Below, in pieces: positions 36,974 through 45,034 of a stretch of 64,000 nt of DNA. Source of the stretch: Novosphingobium sp. SG751A (GTDB taxonomy: Bacteria > Pseudomonadota > Alphaproteobacteria > Sphingomonadales > Sphingomonadaceae); the NCBI RefSeq assembly GCF_013149295.1, contig NZ_JABGCB010000010.1:124001-188000 (forward strand), written 5' to 3'. A model generated the notes under the pieces. It worked only from the letters and a program-made list of their open reading frames with translations. It made no database searches and was not told the DNA's origin. Each line of letters begins with the position of its first letter. The first letter of the stretch is position 1. Both the position numbers and the translations under genes were made by a program.

Positions 36974-37002
36974 GTATTACCCTGACATTTTCGCCGCCGC
37001 AA
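36974..37002 (-). promoter_or_regulatory. Candidate promoter of the small RNA
   Basis: Minus strand TTGCGG (37002-36997), 17-bp spacer, TAATAC (36979-36974). A start about 7 nt downstream coincides with the first base of hairpin 1 of the candidate RNA. The -10 match is modest. Confidence 0.45.
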
Positions 37003-37080
37003 GCATTTAGTGATAAAATGCATCACTCAAAAAAGAAAATGCGACGAATTGAAATTTATCCTTTTTGGTTCATTCAAAAC

Positions 37081-37119
37081 AAAACCCCGCCGGGCGCATA
37101 GCCGGGCGGGGTCTGTTTT
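37081..37119 (-). terminator. Intrinsic terminator of the SapC-family gene
   Basis: Minus-strand hairpin with arms GCCC/GGCGGGG type (CCCCGCCCGGC / GCCCGGCGGGG, one mismatch), followed by TTTTGTTTT. It lies about 35 bp after the stop. Confidence 0.7.
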
Positions 37120-37154
37120 CATCATGGCCCGCGATGGGCCATGGCGTCACGCGT

Positions 37155-37940
37155 TCAGGCGACCGGGGCCACCTGCGGCACGACAACCGGGCCGAGGCCC
37201 AGCTGAACCTGACGGGCGAAGATTTCGCGCAGCAGGTCGAGGCTGAACAGGTGGGCAAACAGCAGCGGCAGCAGGCCCGACTGGTTCCAGCCGCGCAGCA
37301 CGTCGCCGCGTACTTCGCGCAGCTTGGCCTGATCAACCATCTGGAAGCCGCGATACACGAAGGGCTGCTCATTGCCTTCCTGCTGGATGGCGACTTCGCC
37401 TTCCATCAGCAGGTTGTGCTTCTTCAGCTCTTCAACGAAAGCGGCGGTGCGCATACCGGCTTCTTCGAAGTTTTCGCAGAATTGCAGCATATTCTTGGTG
37501 GCTTCGCTGGCGGTTTCGCCATCGAACAGCGGCGCGCCGTCCACTTCTTCGCCCAGCAGATTGGTGGTGGGGTCAAAGCAGAGCGAGAGCTCCTGCGCGT
37601 CGGGCGTCAGGCGGGCCAGCATGAAGGGATAGCGACGGACATAGGCCGGCACATAGACTTCCGAGGTCAGCTTGCCTTCGGCATCGACGAAAACGTTCAC
37701 GCCTTCGTTCAGGCCCATCAGCGCCAGCGGAACCGGCTGATCGCCGCTGGAAAACACGATGGGGAAATGGCGCGCGGCCTGCGGGAATTCCTCAACCGTC
37801 AGCGGCACGGCATGCTGGCCAATCAACCAGGTCGCCTTGTCGGTGCTCTGGCTCTTGAAATTGGCATGGTCCCGGCTGTTGAGCGGAACGAGGTCGTTGT
37901 AGAACAGCGGCAGGTTGGCGTTCTGCGGCGCGCTGGCCAT
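37155..37940 (-). CDS. SapC family protein
   Basis: 261 residues, no signal peptide or membrane helix. Family features: FYNDLVPLNSRDHANFK, FPIVFSSGDQPVPLALMGL, VYVPAYVRRYPFMLA and LCFDPTTNLLGEEVDGAPLF. SapC-like proteins are common in Sphingomonadales and Caulobacterales, often beside TonB-dependent receptors and tryptophan halogenases, with no biochemical role firmly known; SapC was named from a Campylobacter S-layer locus. Here it stands alone. ATG 37940 has GGAGAG upstream; the frame from 37985 is rejected. Confidence 0.85.
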   Translation of the reverse strand: MASAPQNANLPLFYNDLVPLNSRDHANFKSQSTDKATWLIGQHAVPLTVEEFPQAARHFPIVFSSGDQPVPLALMGLNEGVNVFVDAEGKLTSEVYVPAYVRRYPFMLARLTPDAQELSLCFDPTTNLLGEEVDGAPLFDGETASEATKNMLQFCENFEEAGMRTAAFVEELKKHNLLMEGEVAIQQEGNEQPFVYRGFQMVDQAKLREVRGDVLRGWNQSGLLPLLFAHLFSLDLLREIFARQVQLGLGPVVVPQVAPVA

Positions 37941-38045
37941 GAGGTCTCTCCGAAAACTGGGGCGATAATGGCCCCACAAGGTCAATATTCAGATTGCAGG
38001 CCATAGGGCGCGGTTTTGCCCAAGGCAAGGCCACCCTGCACGGTT

Positions 38046-39476
38046 TCAGACCAAGGGCAACAGCTTTCCGGGGTTGAGCAATCCTTTGGGGTCCAGCGCG
38101 GATTTGATCGCGCGCATCAGGCCCAGCGAGGCAGGATCGCCAAGACGTTGTAATTCGGCCACTTTCATCTGACCGATGCCATGTTCGGCGCTGAGCGAAC
38201 CGCCCCATTGGGTGACCAGATCATGAACAAAACGGCTGATCGCCTTGCCATCGGATGCCTCCCATGCGGCGCGTTCGCTGCCCGGCGGAGAGATTACGTG
38301 GAAATGCACATTGCCATCGCCCAAGTGCCCAAAAGCCACCGCGTGGACGCCCGGATAGGCTGCTTCGACGCGAGCAATCGCATCGGTGATGAAGTCGGGC
38401 ATCTTTTCCACCGGCACGGAAATGTCGTGCTGCATCGCGGGGCCCTTGCTGCGCTCTGCCATGGGCACAGTTTCGCGCAGGCCCCAGAAAGCCTCGGCCT
38501 GCGATTCGCTGTTGGCTATGGCTGCGTCCTGCAACAGCCCGGCCTCAAACGCCTCGGCCAGCATCGTCTCAACCCGCTCGCCCAGCGTCGGCGCGTCCGC
38601 GGCGTTGGCCACCACCTCGATCAGGGCATACCATTCATGCGCGCCCTCCAGCGGGGAGCGCATGTCGGGCGCGTACTCGAACACGGCCTCAAGGCTGGGG
38701 TGGGGGATCACCTCGAACCCTTCCAGCGCCTCGCCCACCGCCTTTTCGGCATGGAGCAGCAGCGTGCGTGCGGCTTGAATACTTTCCACCCCGGCCCAGA
38801 TCACGCGCCGGTCGGCCAGCGCCGGTTCCAGCTTCAGCGTGGCCGCCGTAACGATGCCCAGCGTGCCTTCTGACCCGATGAAAAGCTGTTTCAGGTCGAA
38901 GCCGCGATTGTCTTTCTTCAGCGGCGTCAGCGCGGAATAGACCGAGCCATCGGCCAGCACGGCCTCCAGCCCGAGCACCTGTGAACGCATATTGCCGTGG
39001 CGCAGCACCTGCGTGCCGCCCGCATTGGTCGAGATCAACCCACCCACTGTGGCCGAACCCTTGCCCCCCAGCGTGAGGGGAAAGCGCAGGCCCACGGCCT
39101 CGGCCGCTTCATGCAGATTTTGCAGCACCACACCCGCTCCGCAGGTCACGCGGCGATTTTCCAGATCGATGGGCCCGATGGCATTCATCCGCCGCAGCGA
39201 GACCAGCAGCGAGGCTCCGCTGGCGTCCGGCGTTGCCCCGCCGCTCATCCCCGAATTGCCGCCTTGCGGAACCAGCGTCACATTATGTTCGCCGGCCAGC
39301 GCCAGCAATTGCGCCAGTTCTCCGCTGTCGGCGGGCGAGGCCAGCCCCATCGCCGCACCGGTGTATCGCCCGCGCCAGTCCGTCAGCCAGGGCGCCAGAA
39401 GGTCAGGATCACAAGTCAATCCGCGCGGGCCAAGAAGGGCGGCGGCGGCGGCGAGAAAGGTGTCATTCTGCGTCAT
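38046..39476 (-). CDS. FAD-linked oxidase (GlcD / D-2-hydroxyglutarate dehydrogenase-like)
   Basis: 476-residue VAO/PCMH flavoprotein oxidising a D-2-hydroxy acid such as D-lactate, D-2-hydroxyglutarate or glycolate. FAD-binding PP-loop VTLVPQGGNSGMSGGATPD; GGKGSATVGGLISTNAGGTQVLRHGN; FIGSEGTLGIVTAA. C-terminal cap has FGHLGDGNVHFHV and AEHGIGQMK, with HxxxxN-type metal-site residues. ATG 39476 is chosen over the start at 39539. No GlcE/GlcF partner is adjacent, which favours a single-subunit D2HGDH-like enzyme. Confidence 0.9.
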   Translation of the reverse strand: MTQNDTFLAAAAALLGPRGLTCDPDLLAPWLTDWRGRYTGAAMGLASPADSGELAQLLALAGEHNVTLVPQGGNSGMSGGATPDASGASLLVSLRRMNAIGPIDLENRRVTCGAGVVLQNLHEAAEAVGLRFPLTLGGKGSATVGGLISTNAGGTQVLRHGNMRSQVLGLEAVLADGSVYSALTPLKKDNRGFDLKQLFIGSEGTLGIVTAATLKLEPALADRRVIWAGVESIQAARTLLLHAEKAVGEALEGFEVIPHPSLEAVFEYAPDMRSPLEGAHEWYALIEVVANAADAPTLGERVETMLAEAFEAGLLQDAAIANSESQAEAFWGLRETVPMAERSKGPAMQHDISVPVEKMPDFITDAIARVEAAYPGVHAVAFGHLGDGNVHFHVISPPGSERAAWEASDGKAISRFVHDLVTQWGGSLSAEHGIGQMKVAELQRLGDPASLGLMRAIKSALDPKGLLNPGKLLPLV

Positions 39477-39544
39477 GGCCCGCCCTATGCCACAGACCCC
39501 GCGTCGCGGCCAGAAGGACGAGGTTAAGCGGCTGTTCAAACAAA

Positions 39545-39559
39545 TGTGATTATGTCACA
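39545..39559. promoter_or_regulatory. Inverted repeat TGTGA-N5-TCACA in a divergent promoter region
   Basis: TGTGATTATGTCACA between the FAD-oxidase start (39476) and the unknown exported protein. It resembles a Crp/Fnr-type half-site pair but with a 5-bp rather than 6-bp spacer, so assignment to that family is uncertain. Confidence 0.35.
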
Positions 39560-39664
39560 AGACCGACAAACAGACATGAGGGTTACACGTTTGGCCTGCC
39601 CTATGGGCGGGTTGAACCATGCAAATATATGGTCAGGCTTCCCTTTCCGATCCTTTGGCGGCGC

Positions 39665-40237
39665 ATGACTGGCGTCAGCTCCGGCTTGCGCCGGGGGCGT
39701 TGGGTGTTTGGGGGAGCTGTGGCCGCGCTGGGTCTTGTCGCTTTACTTCATGGTGAGTCTCCCGCCGGGGCCGCGCCTCTGGTCGATACGGGCGAGAAAG
39801 TATGGCATGCCATGCAAGGGCACGGGCTTGATCTGGATGATGATTACAAGCAGGTGCGCATTCAGCAGCAGTTTTCGATCCGCATTTCGCCGGGCCCCCC
39901 GGTGCCCCCGCCGGTCTTTGTGATCGAAAACGATCAGGAAGACCGGTCGACCCGGCTGGAAGAGCGCAACATGGGCAAATGCCTGCCTGCCTCCTCCATC
40001 GTCAGTGTGCAGAGCGCACCGCGCAACCGTCTGCTGTTCTTTCTGCGCGATTCGCGCGTGGTCACGGCGGGGCTGGATAAATCATGCCATGCCCATGATT
40101 TTTATTCCGGTTTCTATGTTGAGCGCAACGCCGATGGCCAGATCTGCATTGAGCGTGACAAGATCCACGCGCGCTCTGGCGCCAATTGCCTGATTCACGA
40201 TTTACACGCTCTGGTCGAAGTTCCGGCGCGCCGTTAA
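39665..40237 (+). CDS. Unknown exported protein
   Basis: 190 residues from ATG 39665 (ATG 39629 is in frame and adds MVRLPFPILWRR). N-terminal GVSSGLRRGRWVFGGAVAALGLVALLHG is a signal peptide or anchor. The rest has no motif I recognise: a Pro-rich ISPGPPVPPPVFVI, acidic QEDRSTRLEER, then three cysteines (MGKCLPAS, KSCHAHDF, GQICIERD) and a fourth (GANCLIHD). Paired cysteines suggest a periplasmic disulfide-bonded domain. Both neighbours are unrelated, so context gives no function. Confidence 0.7.
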   Translation: MTGVSSGLRRGRWVFGGAVAALGLVALLHGESPAGAAPLVDTGEKVWHAMQGHGLDLDDDYKQVRIQQQFSIRISPGPPVPPPVFVIENDQEDRSTRLEERNMGKCLPASSIVSVQSAPRNRLLFFLRDSRVVTAGLDKSCHAHDFYSGFYVERNADGQICIERDKIHARSGANCLIHDLHALVEVPARR

Positions 40238-40257
40238 GGCTGTTTCGGGCGATTTTC

Positions 40258-40286
40258 TTGACTTTCTCTATGATTTGGCGCTAATG
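40258..40286 (+). promoter_or_regulatory. Candidate promoter of the helicase gene
   Basis: TTGACT (40258-40263), 17-bp spacer, CTAATG (40281-40286). It implies a leader of about 90 nt that contains a strong hairpin at 40299-40323. Confidence 0.4.
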
Positions 40287-40298
40287 CCCCGACACCCG

Positions 40299-40328
40299 CG
40301 CCGCCTTGCCCGCCAAGGCGGCGGTTTT
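40299..40328 (+). promoter_or_regulatory. 5'-leader hairpin with T-run before the RNA helicase gene
   Basis: CGCCGCCTTG (40299-40308) pairs with CAAGGCGGCG (40314-40323), 5-nt loop, then GTTTT. It is positioned in the presumed leader 57 nt before ATG 40385 and could act as an attenuator or a cold-sensitive structure; only the hairpin itself is seen. Confidence 0.4.
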
Positions 40329-40384
40329 GCGCATCCGGCCACGGGTAGGACGGATGCCCCCACTTGCGGAAACACCCCAAACCC

Positions 40385-41812
40385 ATGAGTTTCGCCGATC
40401 TCGGCCTTTCCGACGAATTGCTGCAAAGCGTTACCGCTGCTGGCTATGACACGCCCACGCCGATTCAGGCGCAGGCGATCCCTTCCGTGCTGATGATGCG
40501 CGATCTTATCGGTATTGCGCAAACAGGCACGGGTAAAACCGCCAGTTTCGTGCTGCCGATGATCGACATTCTGGCCCATGGCCGCCGTCGTGCGCTGATG
40601 CCGCGCTCGCTCATTCTTGAGCCGACGCGCGAGTTGGCAGCGCAGGTGGCCGAGAATTTCGAGAAATATGGCAAAAACCATGATCTCAAGATGGCGCTGC
40701 TGATCGGCGGCGTACAGATGGGCGATCAGGTCAAGGCCCTGTCCGAGGGCGTCGATGTGCTGATCGCCACGCCGGGCCGGTTGATGGACCTGTTCGAGCG
40801 GGGCAAGATCCTGCTTACGGGCTGCAACCTGCTGGTGATCGACGAAGCGGACCGTATGCTCGACATGGGGTTCATCCCCGATATCGAGACGATCTGCTCC
40901 AAGCTGCCGGCCCAGCGCCAGACTTTGCTGTTTTCCGCGACGATGCCGCCGCCGATCAAGAAACTGGCCGACAGGTTTCTGAGCAACCCGAAATATATCG
41001 AGGTTGCCCGTCCGGCCAGCAACAACACCAGCATTGCCCAGCACAAGGTGAAATGCGGCCCGAAGCAGAAGCGTGAAGTGTTGCGCCACCTGCTGCGTCA
41101 CGACAACGTGACCACGGCCATCATCTTTGCCAACAAGAAGACGACTGTGCGCGAATTGGCCAAGAGCCTGAAGCGCCACGGTTTTGCCGCAGGCGAAATC
41201 CATGGAGACATGGACCAGTCGAGCCGTATTGCCGAACTGGACCGGTTCAAGGACGGATCGATCAACATCCTTTGCGCTTCGGACGTGGCCGCGCGCGGGC
41301 TGGATGTGAAGGGCGTTTCGCATGTCTTCAACTTTGACACGCCGTGGCATCCCGATGATTATGTCCACCGCATCGGCCGTACCGGTCGCGGCGGGGCCAC
41401 GGGCCGCGCCTTCACGATCTATTGCGACGCTGATCTGGAAGCGATCCAGAATGTCGAGAAGCTGACCGGGGGGGCGATCCCGGAAATCAAGCTGGAGATC
41501 GATCCGAAGGTTGAGAAGGCCGAGGATAAGGCCGAGAAAGCCGCGCATAAGCCCCGCGATCGCAAGGCGCCGGAACGCGCGGCGCGCGAAGAGCGGGCCG
41601 CTCGCGAAGAACGTCCGCGCCGTGAGGAACGTCCCCAGCGTGAAGAACGAGCTCCTCGCGAGGAACGCGCCGTTCGCGAGGAACGCGCCCCTCGCCGGGA
41701 GCATCGTCAGGAAGAGCGCAGCCGTGGCCGCTGGCGCGACAATGATCCGCCGTCAAAGCCGGGCGAATGGAATGGGCCGATTCCCGAATTCCTGGGTGTT
41801 TCCGCTCTTTAA
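40385..41812 (+). CDS. rhlE: DEAD-box RNA helicase, RhlE-like, with REER-repeat tail
   Basis: 475-residue ATP-dependent RNA helicase. N-terminal Q motif FADLGLSDELLQ...YDTPTPIQ; Walker A AQTGTGKT (45-52); PTRELAAQ; TPGRLMD; DEAD box VIDEADRMLD; SAT; HRIGRTGRGG. RhlE-like proteins act in ribosome maturation and mRNA decay. The C-terminus (about 380-475) is charged and low-complexity; residues 401-436 are six 6-residue repeats beginning REER, encoded by tandem 18-nt units, a probable RNA-binding tail. ATG 40385 is preferred to 40364. Confidence 0.93.
   Translation: MSFADLGLSDELLQSVTAAGYDTPTPIQAQAIPSVLMMRDLIGIAQTGTGKTASFVLPMIDILAHGRRRALMPRSLILEPTRELAAQVAENFEKYGKNHDLKMALLIGGVQMGDQVKALSEGVDVLIATPGRLMDLFERGKILLTGCNLLVIDEADRMLDMGFIPDIETICSKLPAQRQTLLFSATMPPPIKKLADRFLSNPKYIEVARPASNNTSIAQHKVKCGPKQKREVLRHLLRHDNVTTAIIFANKKTTVRELAKSLKRHGFAAGEIHGDMDQSSRIAELDRFKDGSINILCASDVAARGLDVKGVSHVFNFDTPWHPDDYVHRIGRTGRGGATGRAFTIYCDADLEAIQNVEKLTGGAIPEIKLEIDPKVEKAEDKAEKAAHKPRDRKAPERAAREERAAREERPRREERPQREERAPREERAVREERAPRREHRQEERSRGRWRDNDPPSKPGEWNGPIPEFLGVSAL
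41585..41692 (+). repeat. Six tandem 18-nt repeats inside rhlE
   Basis: Units of 18 nt encode REERAA, REERPR, REERPQ, REERAP, REERAV, REERAP. Synonymous variation among units (GAAGAG, GAAGAA, GAGGAA) shows they are not fresh duplications, but copy number may vary between strains. Confidence 0.85.
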
Positions 41813-41820
41813 GGGTTGAT

Positions 41821-41862
41821 CAAAGGGCTGCGTGCTTCGGCGCGGGGCCCTTTGCCTTTACC
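41821..41862 (+). terminator. Intrinsic terminator of rhlE
   Basis: CAAAGGGC (41821-41828) pairs with GCCCTTTG (41847-41854), followed by CCTTTACC. It reaches the stop codon of the convergent TonB-C-like gene. Confidence 0.55.
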
Positions 41863-42235
41863 GCTTTTGCGGAACGGACCAAACGAACCTGCCATTATAG
41901 GCTCCTTGGACCGGGAGGCCTTGAGCATTTCGTGCCGGATCAAAGATCATGAACTCGCGGGCGTAGGTGCATGTCGCCTTGTCCAGTTCATCTGATCCGC
42001 TGGACTTGGTGACGGTGCAGTTGGCAGGCTTGCCATCTACGCGAATTGCCATCTGATAATAGACGGCGCCTTCCACGCCTTTGACAAGCGCGGCTCTTGG
42101 GTAATCGAAGGCGCCGTTGATTGCTTTCAGCTTGGGGGCTTGCCCGGTTTGCGGTGCAGCAGCGGCGGATGAGTCTTGCGTTGCTGTTTCAACCGGGGGT
42201 GCAGCCTGAACGGCCAGCAAAAGCGCAAACAGCAT
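41858..42235 (-). CDS. Small exported protein with TonB C-terminal-like domain
   Basis: 125 residues: signal-like MLFALLLAVQAAPPV, a short Ala/Thr-rich linker, and a domain resembling TonB_C (FDYPRAALVKGVEGAVYYQMAI, VDGKPANCTVTKSSGSDELD, a second Cys, then IFDPARNAQGLPVQG). It lacks the membrane anchor and Pro-rich arm of a true energy transducer, so it may be a stand-alone periplasmic TonB-C module. It lies 8 bp downstream of the LacI regulator on the same strand, probably in one operon. Confidence 0.7.
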   Translation of the reverse strand: MLFALLLAVQAAPPVETATQDSSAAAAPQTGQAPKLKAINGAFDYPRAALVKGVEGAVYYQMAIRVDGKPANCTVTKSSGSDELDKATCTYAREFMIFDPARNAQGLPVQGAYNGRFVWSVPQKR

Positions 42236-42243
42236 ATGCTCCC

Positions 42244-43389
42244 TTATCTCCGACTGCTGCCCCTCGGCAGCAAGCGCACCGGCACGCGCTTCTTTTCGCC
42301 TGGCGTTCCGGCGATGACCGACAGTAACCGGTCCACCAGAACTTCGCCCGCCGTCTGGAAATCCGGCTCGACCGAGGAGAGGGGCGGGGCGGAATGCGCG
42401 CCCGCGCGGATGCCGTCAAAACCGATCAGGCCGACTTGTTCTGGCACCGAAATCCCCTGTTCGCGCAGCACCCGCAGCGCGCCCAGCGCCATTTCATCGC
42501 AGCAGGCAAAGATCGCATCGAAGGGCACGCCCGAACGGATCAGTTCGACCGCCGCGCGGCGCCCCTGTTCATCGCGGCTCATGCCTTCCTCAAAGGTGAT
42601 CAGGTGCGGCTCCATACCCTGTTCACGCAGCAATTCGGCATAGCCCTCATAGCGCTCCTTGAACTGGCGCTGAGCCGAGGTTTTTGAGGCGATGCAAACG
42701 ATGTTGCGATAGCCCGAATCGATCAGATGCTGGGTTGCCATCCGCGCGCCGCCGATATTGTCCGACCGCACCCAGTCGAGGTCCTCATGCGGGCTGCCCC
42801 AGCAGACCAGATGCGCGCCCTCGGCGGCGATGGAGTGGAAGTAATCCCACGCATCCCAGTTCTCGCTGGTGCCGATGACGATCAGCCCGTCGGCCTTGCG
42901 CTGTTCCTGATACAGGCCCCACAGGTGGTCCGACGCGCCCTGAAACGAGACGATCGTTTCATGTCGCCGCCGCGAGGCTGCCGCACAAACGCTGCCCAAA
43001 AGCGCAAAGTGGAAGGGATTGAAGTTCTTGATATCTTCATCCGGGCGGCAGATCACCACCACAGCCAGAGTGCCCGTCCGGCCCGTGCGCAGGCGGGCGG
43101 CATTCTCGTCCACATGATAGTTCAGCTTGGCGGCGGCGGCGGCCACGCGCGCGCGGGTCGCCTCGCTGACTACCGGGTCTCCGGCCAGCGCGCGGCTGAC
43201 CGTGGACTGGCTGACGCCTGCCTCGGCAGCCACATCGAAAGACGTGACGCGGTAGCGCTTCTTGGCCTTGGAGGCGTCGATCAGCGCTTCGGCCTCGTCG
43301 GTCGAATGAAGCTTAGCGGTTTTGTGGCGATCATCTTCCCCCATGGCGGCGGTCTTGGCCCTCTTTGCTATCACTTGTCCAGAGGCCAT
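42244..43389 (-). CDS. LacI family transcriptional regulator
   Basis: 381 residues with an N-terminal helix-turn-helix FDVAAEAGVSQSTVSRALAGD (about residues 51-71), hinge LNYHVDENAARLRTG, and a periplasmic-binding-protein-like effector domain (FNPFHFALLGSVCAAASRR; DGLIVIGTSEN; IFACCDEMALGALRVL; IGFDGIRAG). The HTH is preceded by about 47 residues, unusually long; ATG 43344 would shorten this by 15. Effector and targets are unknown: no sugar-uptake gene is nearby. Confidence 0.9.
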   Translation of the reverse strand: MASGQVIAKRAKTAAMGEDDRHKTAKLHSTDEAEALIDASKAKKRYRVTSFDVAAEAGVSQSTVSRALAGDPVVSEATRARVAAAAAKLNYHVDENAARLRTGRTGTLAVVVICRPDEDIKNFNPFHFALLGSVCAAASRRRHETIVSFQGASDHLWGLYQEQRKADGLIVIGTSENWDAWDYFHSIAAEGAHLVCWGSPHEDLDWVRSDNIGGARMATQHLIDSGYRNIVCIASKTSAQRQFKERYEGYAELLREQGMEPHLITFEEGMSRDEQGRRAAVELIRSGVPFDAIFACCDEMALGALRVLREQGISVPEQVGLIGFDGIRAGAHSAPPLSSVEPDFQTAGEVLVDRLLSVIAGTPGEKKRVPVRLLPRGSSRR

Positions 43390-43407
43390 TGGGCCACACG
43401 GTCGATT

Positions 43408-43968
43408 TCACCCCCGCGCAATAATCTGAGGCGCGAGCAGCATCAACAGTTTCACGTCAATCGCCATGCCTTCGGCGCGGCGGGCGGCGACAAAAGCGCC
43501 AATATCGGAAAGGGGCACGCGGTGTGTAATGATCTCTTCGTCATCCACCCCGCCGCCGGGGCCGACCTTGGTCAATCCATGGGCGCGCAGCAGGGTAAAG
43601 CTCTCGGTGACCATGCCGGGCGAGGAGTAGAATTCGCCCACCACCTCCATGCGCGCGGCATCATAGCCGGTTTCCTCGATCAGCTCGCGCCGGGCGGCAT
43701 CGGTGGCCACTTCATCGGCGTTGTCGTCAGAATCGCCAACCAAACCGGCGGGCAATTCGAGGCAGGTCCGCTTCAACGGCACGCGAAATTGTTCGACCAG
43801 CAGGACATGATCCTCTTCGTCGATGGCCAGAATGACGGCGGCGCGGATGTTGCGGGCGCGGCTGACATATTCCCAGTTGCCGCGCTGCTTGGTTGCGATG
43901 AACCGCCCCTGCCAGACCACCTGCTCCTCGCTCTCGCGCCAGGTCTGGACAATCTTTTCCTTGGTCAT
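43408..43968 (-). CDS. NUDIX hydrolase (ADP-ribose pyrophosphatase-like)
   Basis: 186-residue NUDIX enzyme hydrolysing a nucleoside diphosphate linked to X. Catalytic box: LPAGLVGDSDDNADE... ARRELIEETGY, metal-binding Glu residues in REL-EE. SPGMVTESFTLLRAHGL follows the ADP-ribose pyrophosphatase pattern (SPG about 15 residues after the box). ATG 43968 has GGAG 6 nt upstream; the frame from 44106 is rejected. It lies 18 bp before the LacI gene on the same strand, possibly cotranscribed. Confidence 0.9.
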   Translation of the reverse strand: MTKEKIVQTWRESEEQVVWQGRFIATKQRGNWEYVSRARNIRAAVILAIDEEDHVLLVEQFRVPLKRTCLELPAGLVGDSDDNADEVATDAARRELIEETGYDAARMEVVGEFYSSPGMVTESFTLLRAHGLTKVGPGGGVDDEEIITHRVPLSDIGAFVAARRAEGMAIDVKLLMLLAPQIIARG

Positions 43969-44123
43969 CAAAGGCTCCGTTGCAACGTCTTGTCGGCTAA
44001 CCACCGCTTGGGGCAAAGTGCAAGGCATCAGGTTGAACGCGCAAGCATAAGGGCCTGATAGGCGGTTGTGGTTAACATCGCCCTGTGGCAATTCTGGGTC
44101 AGGCAAAAGAGGGAAGGGGCATC

Positions 44124-44561
44124 ATGCTTCAGGAATTCAAGACCTTTATCGCGCGCGGCAATGTGCTGGATCTGGCGGTCGGTGTGATCATCGGCGGCGC
44201 TTTCGGCAAGATCGTTTCTTCCTTGACCGATGATGTGTTGATGCCGGTGATCGGCAAGGTCACGGGCGGCATCGATTTTTCGTCCAAATTCGTCCTGCTG
44301 GGCGATATTCCGGCCAGCTATACCGGATCGCCCACCGACTATGCCGCGCTGAAGAAGGCGGGCGTGGCGATGCTGGGCTATGGCAGCTTTGTCACCGCGA
44401 TCATCAATTTCCTTATCATGGCCTTCGTGATCTTCCTGATCGTCAAAGGCGCGAACAAGGCCACCGCCAAGCCCGCCGCCCCCGAGGCCCCGGCCGCGCC
44501 CGCAGGCCCTACCGAGGTCGAACTGCTGGCCGAAATCCGCGATGCCCTGAAGGCTCGTTGA
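44124..44561 (+). CDS. mscL: Large-conductance mechanosensitive channel
   Basis: Pentameric inner-membrane channel opened by membrane tension in hypo-osmotic shock. 145 aa: LQEFKTFIARGNVLDLAVGVIIGGAFGKIV is the canonical N-terminal amphipathic helix and TM1; TM2 is FVTAIINFLIMAFVIFLIVKG; the C-terminal VELLAEIRDALK forms the cytoplasmic helix bundle. An Ala/Pro-rich linker (KPAAPEAPAAPAG) precedes it. AAGGGGC before ATG 44124 serves as ribosome-binding site. Confidence 0.97.
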   Translation: MLQEFKTFIARGNVLDLAVGVIIGGAFGKIVSSLTDDVLMPVIGKVTGGIDFSSKFVLLGDIPASYTGSPTDYAALKKAGVAMLGYGSFVTAIINFLIMAFVIFLIVKGANKATAKPAAPEAPAAPAGPTEVELLAEIRDALKAR

Positions 44562-44608
44562 AACAGGCTCGTTGAAACAGGCGCGCTAAGGTCCGCGATC
44601 ATGAACAA

Positions 44609-44646
44609 GGGGGCTGCCGGGGAAATCCGGGCGGCCCCCTTTTCTT
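44609..44646 (+). terminator. Intrinsic terminator of mscL
   Basis: GGGGGCTGCC pairs with GGCGGCCCCC across GGGGAAATCCG, followed by TTTTCTTTT. Confidence 0.7.
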
Positions 44647-44667
44647 TTGCAAAATTGCGCCTATATC

Positions 44668-45034
44668 ACCCCTCGTCGGTTTCGACCGGCTATGGTGATA
44701 AATTGCGGCGTGCAATAGATGCAGCGGACCCGGGGGCGGTACCCGGCGGCTCCACCATCACTACCCGAATTTGTTTCGGGGCCTCGTTGTCGCGAGGGTG
44801 TTGATGGGGCCGAACTAGGATCGACGTGTGTTGAAAAGCGCTGTTTTTGCCCGGGCTGAGTAACCTGTAAAAGGCTCAAAACTCATAAGTGCCAACGACA
44901 ACGAAGCACTTGCTCTGGCTGCGTAATTCTAGGCCTTAACGGGCTGAAGTTACAAACCTAGAACACGGTTGAACCCACCGGGTAACAGAAGGGAATTCGG
45001 GGGCCCGGGGCGGGCCTAGCAACAGAACCGCCCC
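44668..45034 (+). ncRNA. ssrA: tmRNA, circularly permuted two-piece form
   Basis: Acceptor piece first: T-arm CCGGG-GGCGGTA-CCCGG and 3' end GGCTCCACCA (CCA ends 44757). After an intervening segment (44758-44805) the coding piece begins with GGGGCCGAACTAGGATCGAC at 44806, followed by the tag frame at 44891-44926 (ANDNEALALAA). The order acceptor-then-coding is the alphaproteobacterial permutation; processing yields two RNAs that pair. 3' boundary is set at the hairpin GGGGCGG/CCGCCCC (45008-45034) and 5' boundary after TATATC (44662-44667), a likely -10 box; both are approximate. It acts with SmpB to rescue stalled ribosomes. Confidence 0.95.
44891..44926 (+). other. tmRNA tag reading frame (ANDNEALALAA, stop TAA)
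   Basis: Eleven codons plus stop following the resume region. The C-terminal ALAA is the proteolysis signal recognised by ClpXP. The tag starts with Ala as in related bacteria. Confidence 0.93.

Noticed and set aside
41821..41856. Possible third copy of the REP-like element at the rhlE terminator
   Set aside because: Only the CAAAGGG/CCCTTTG stem is shared; the flanking AATCCCG and CCGGAGGC sequences are missing, so a simple terminator explains it.
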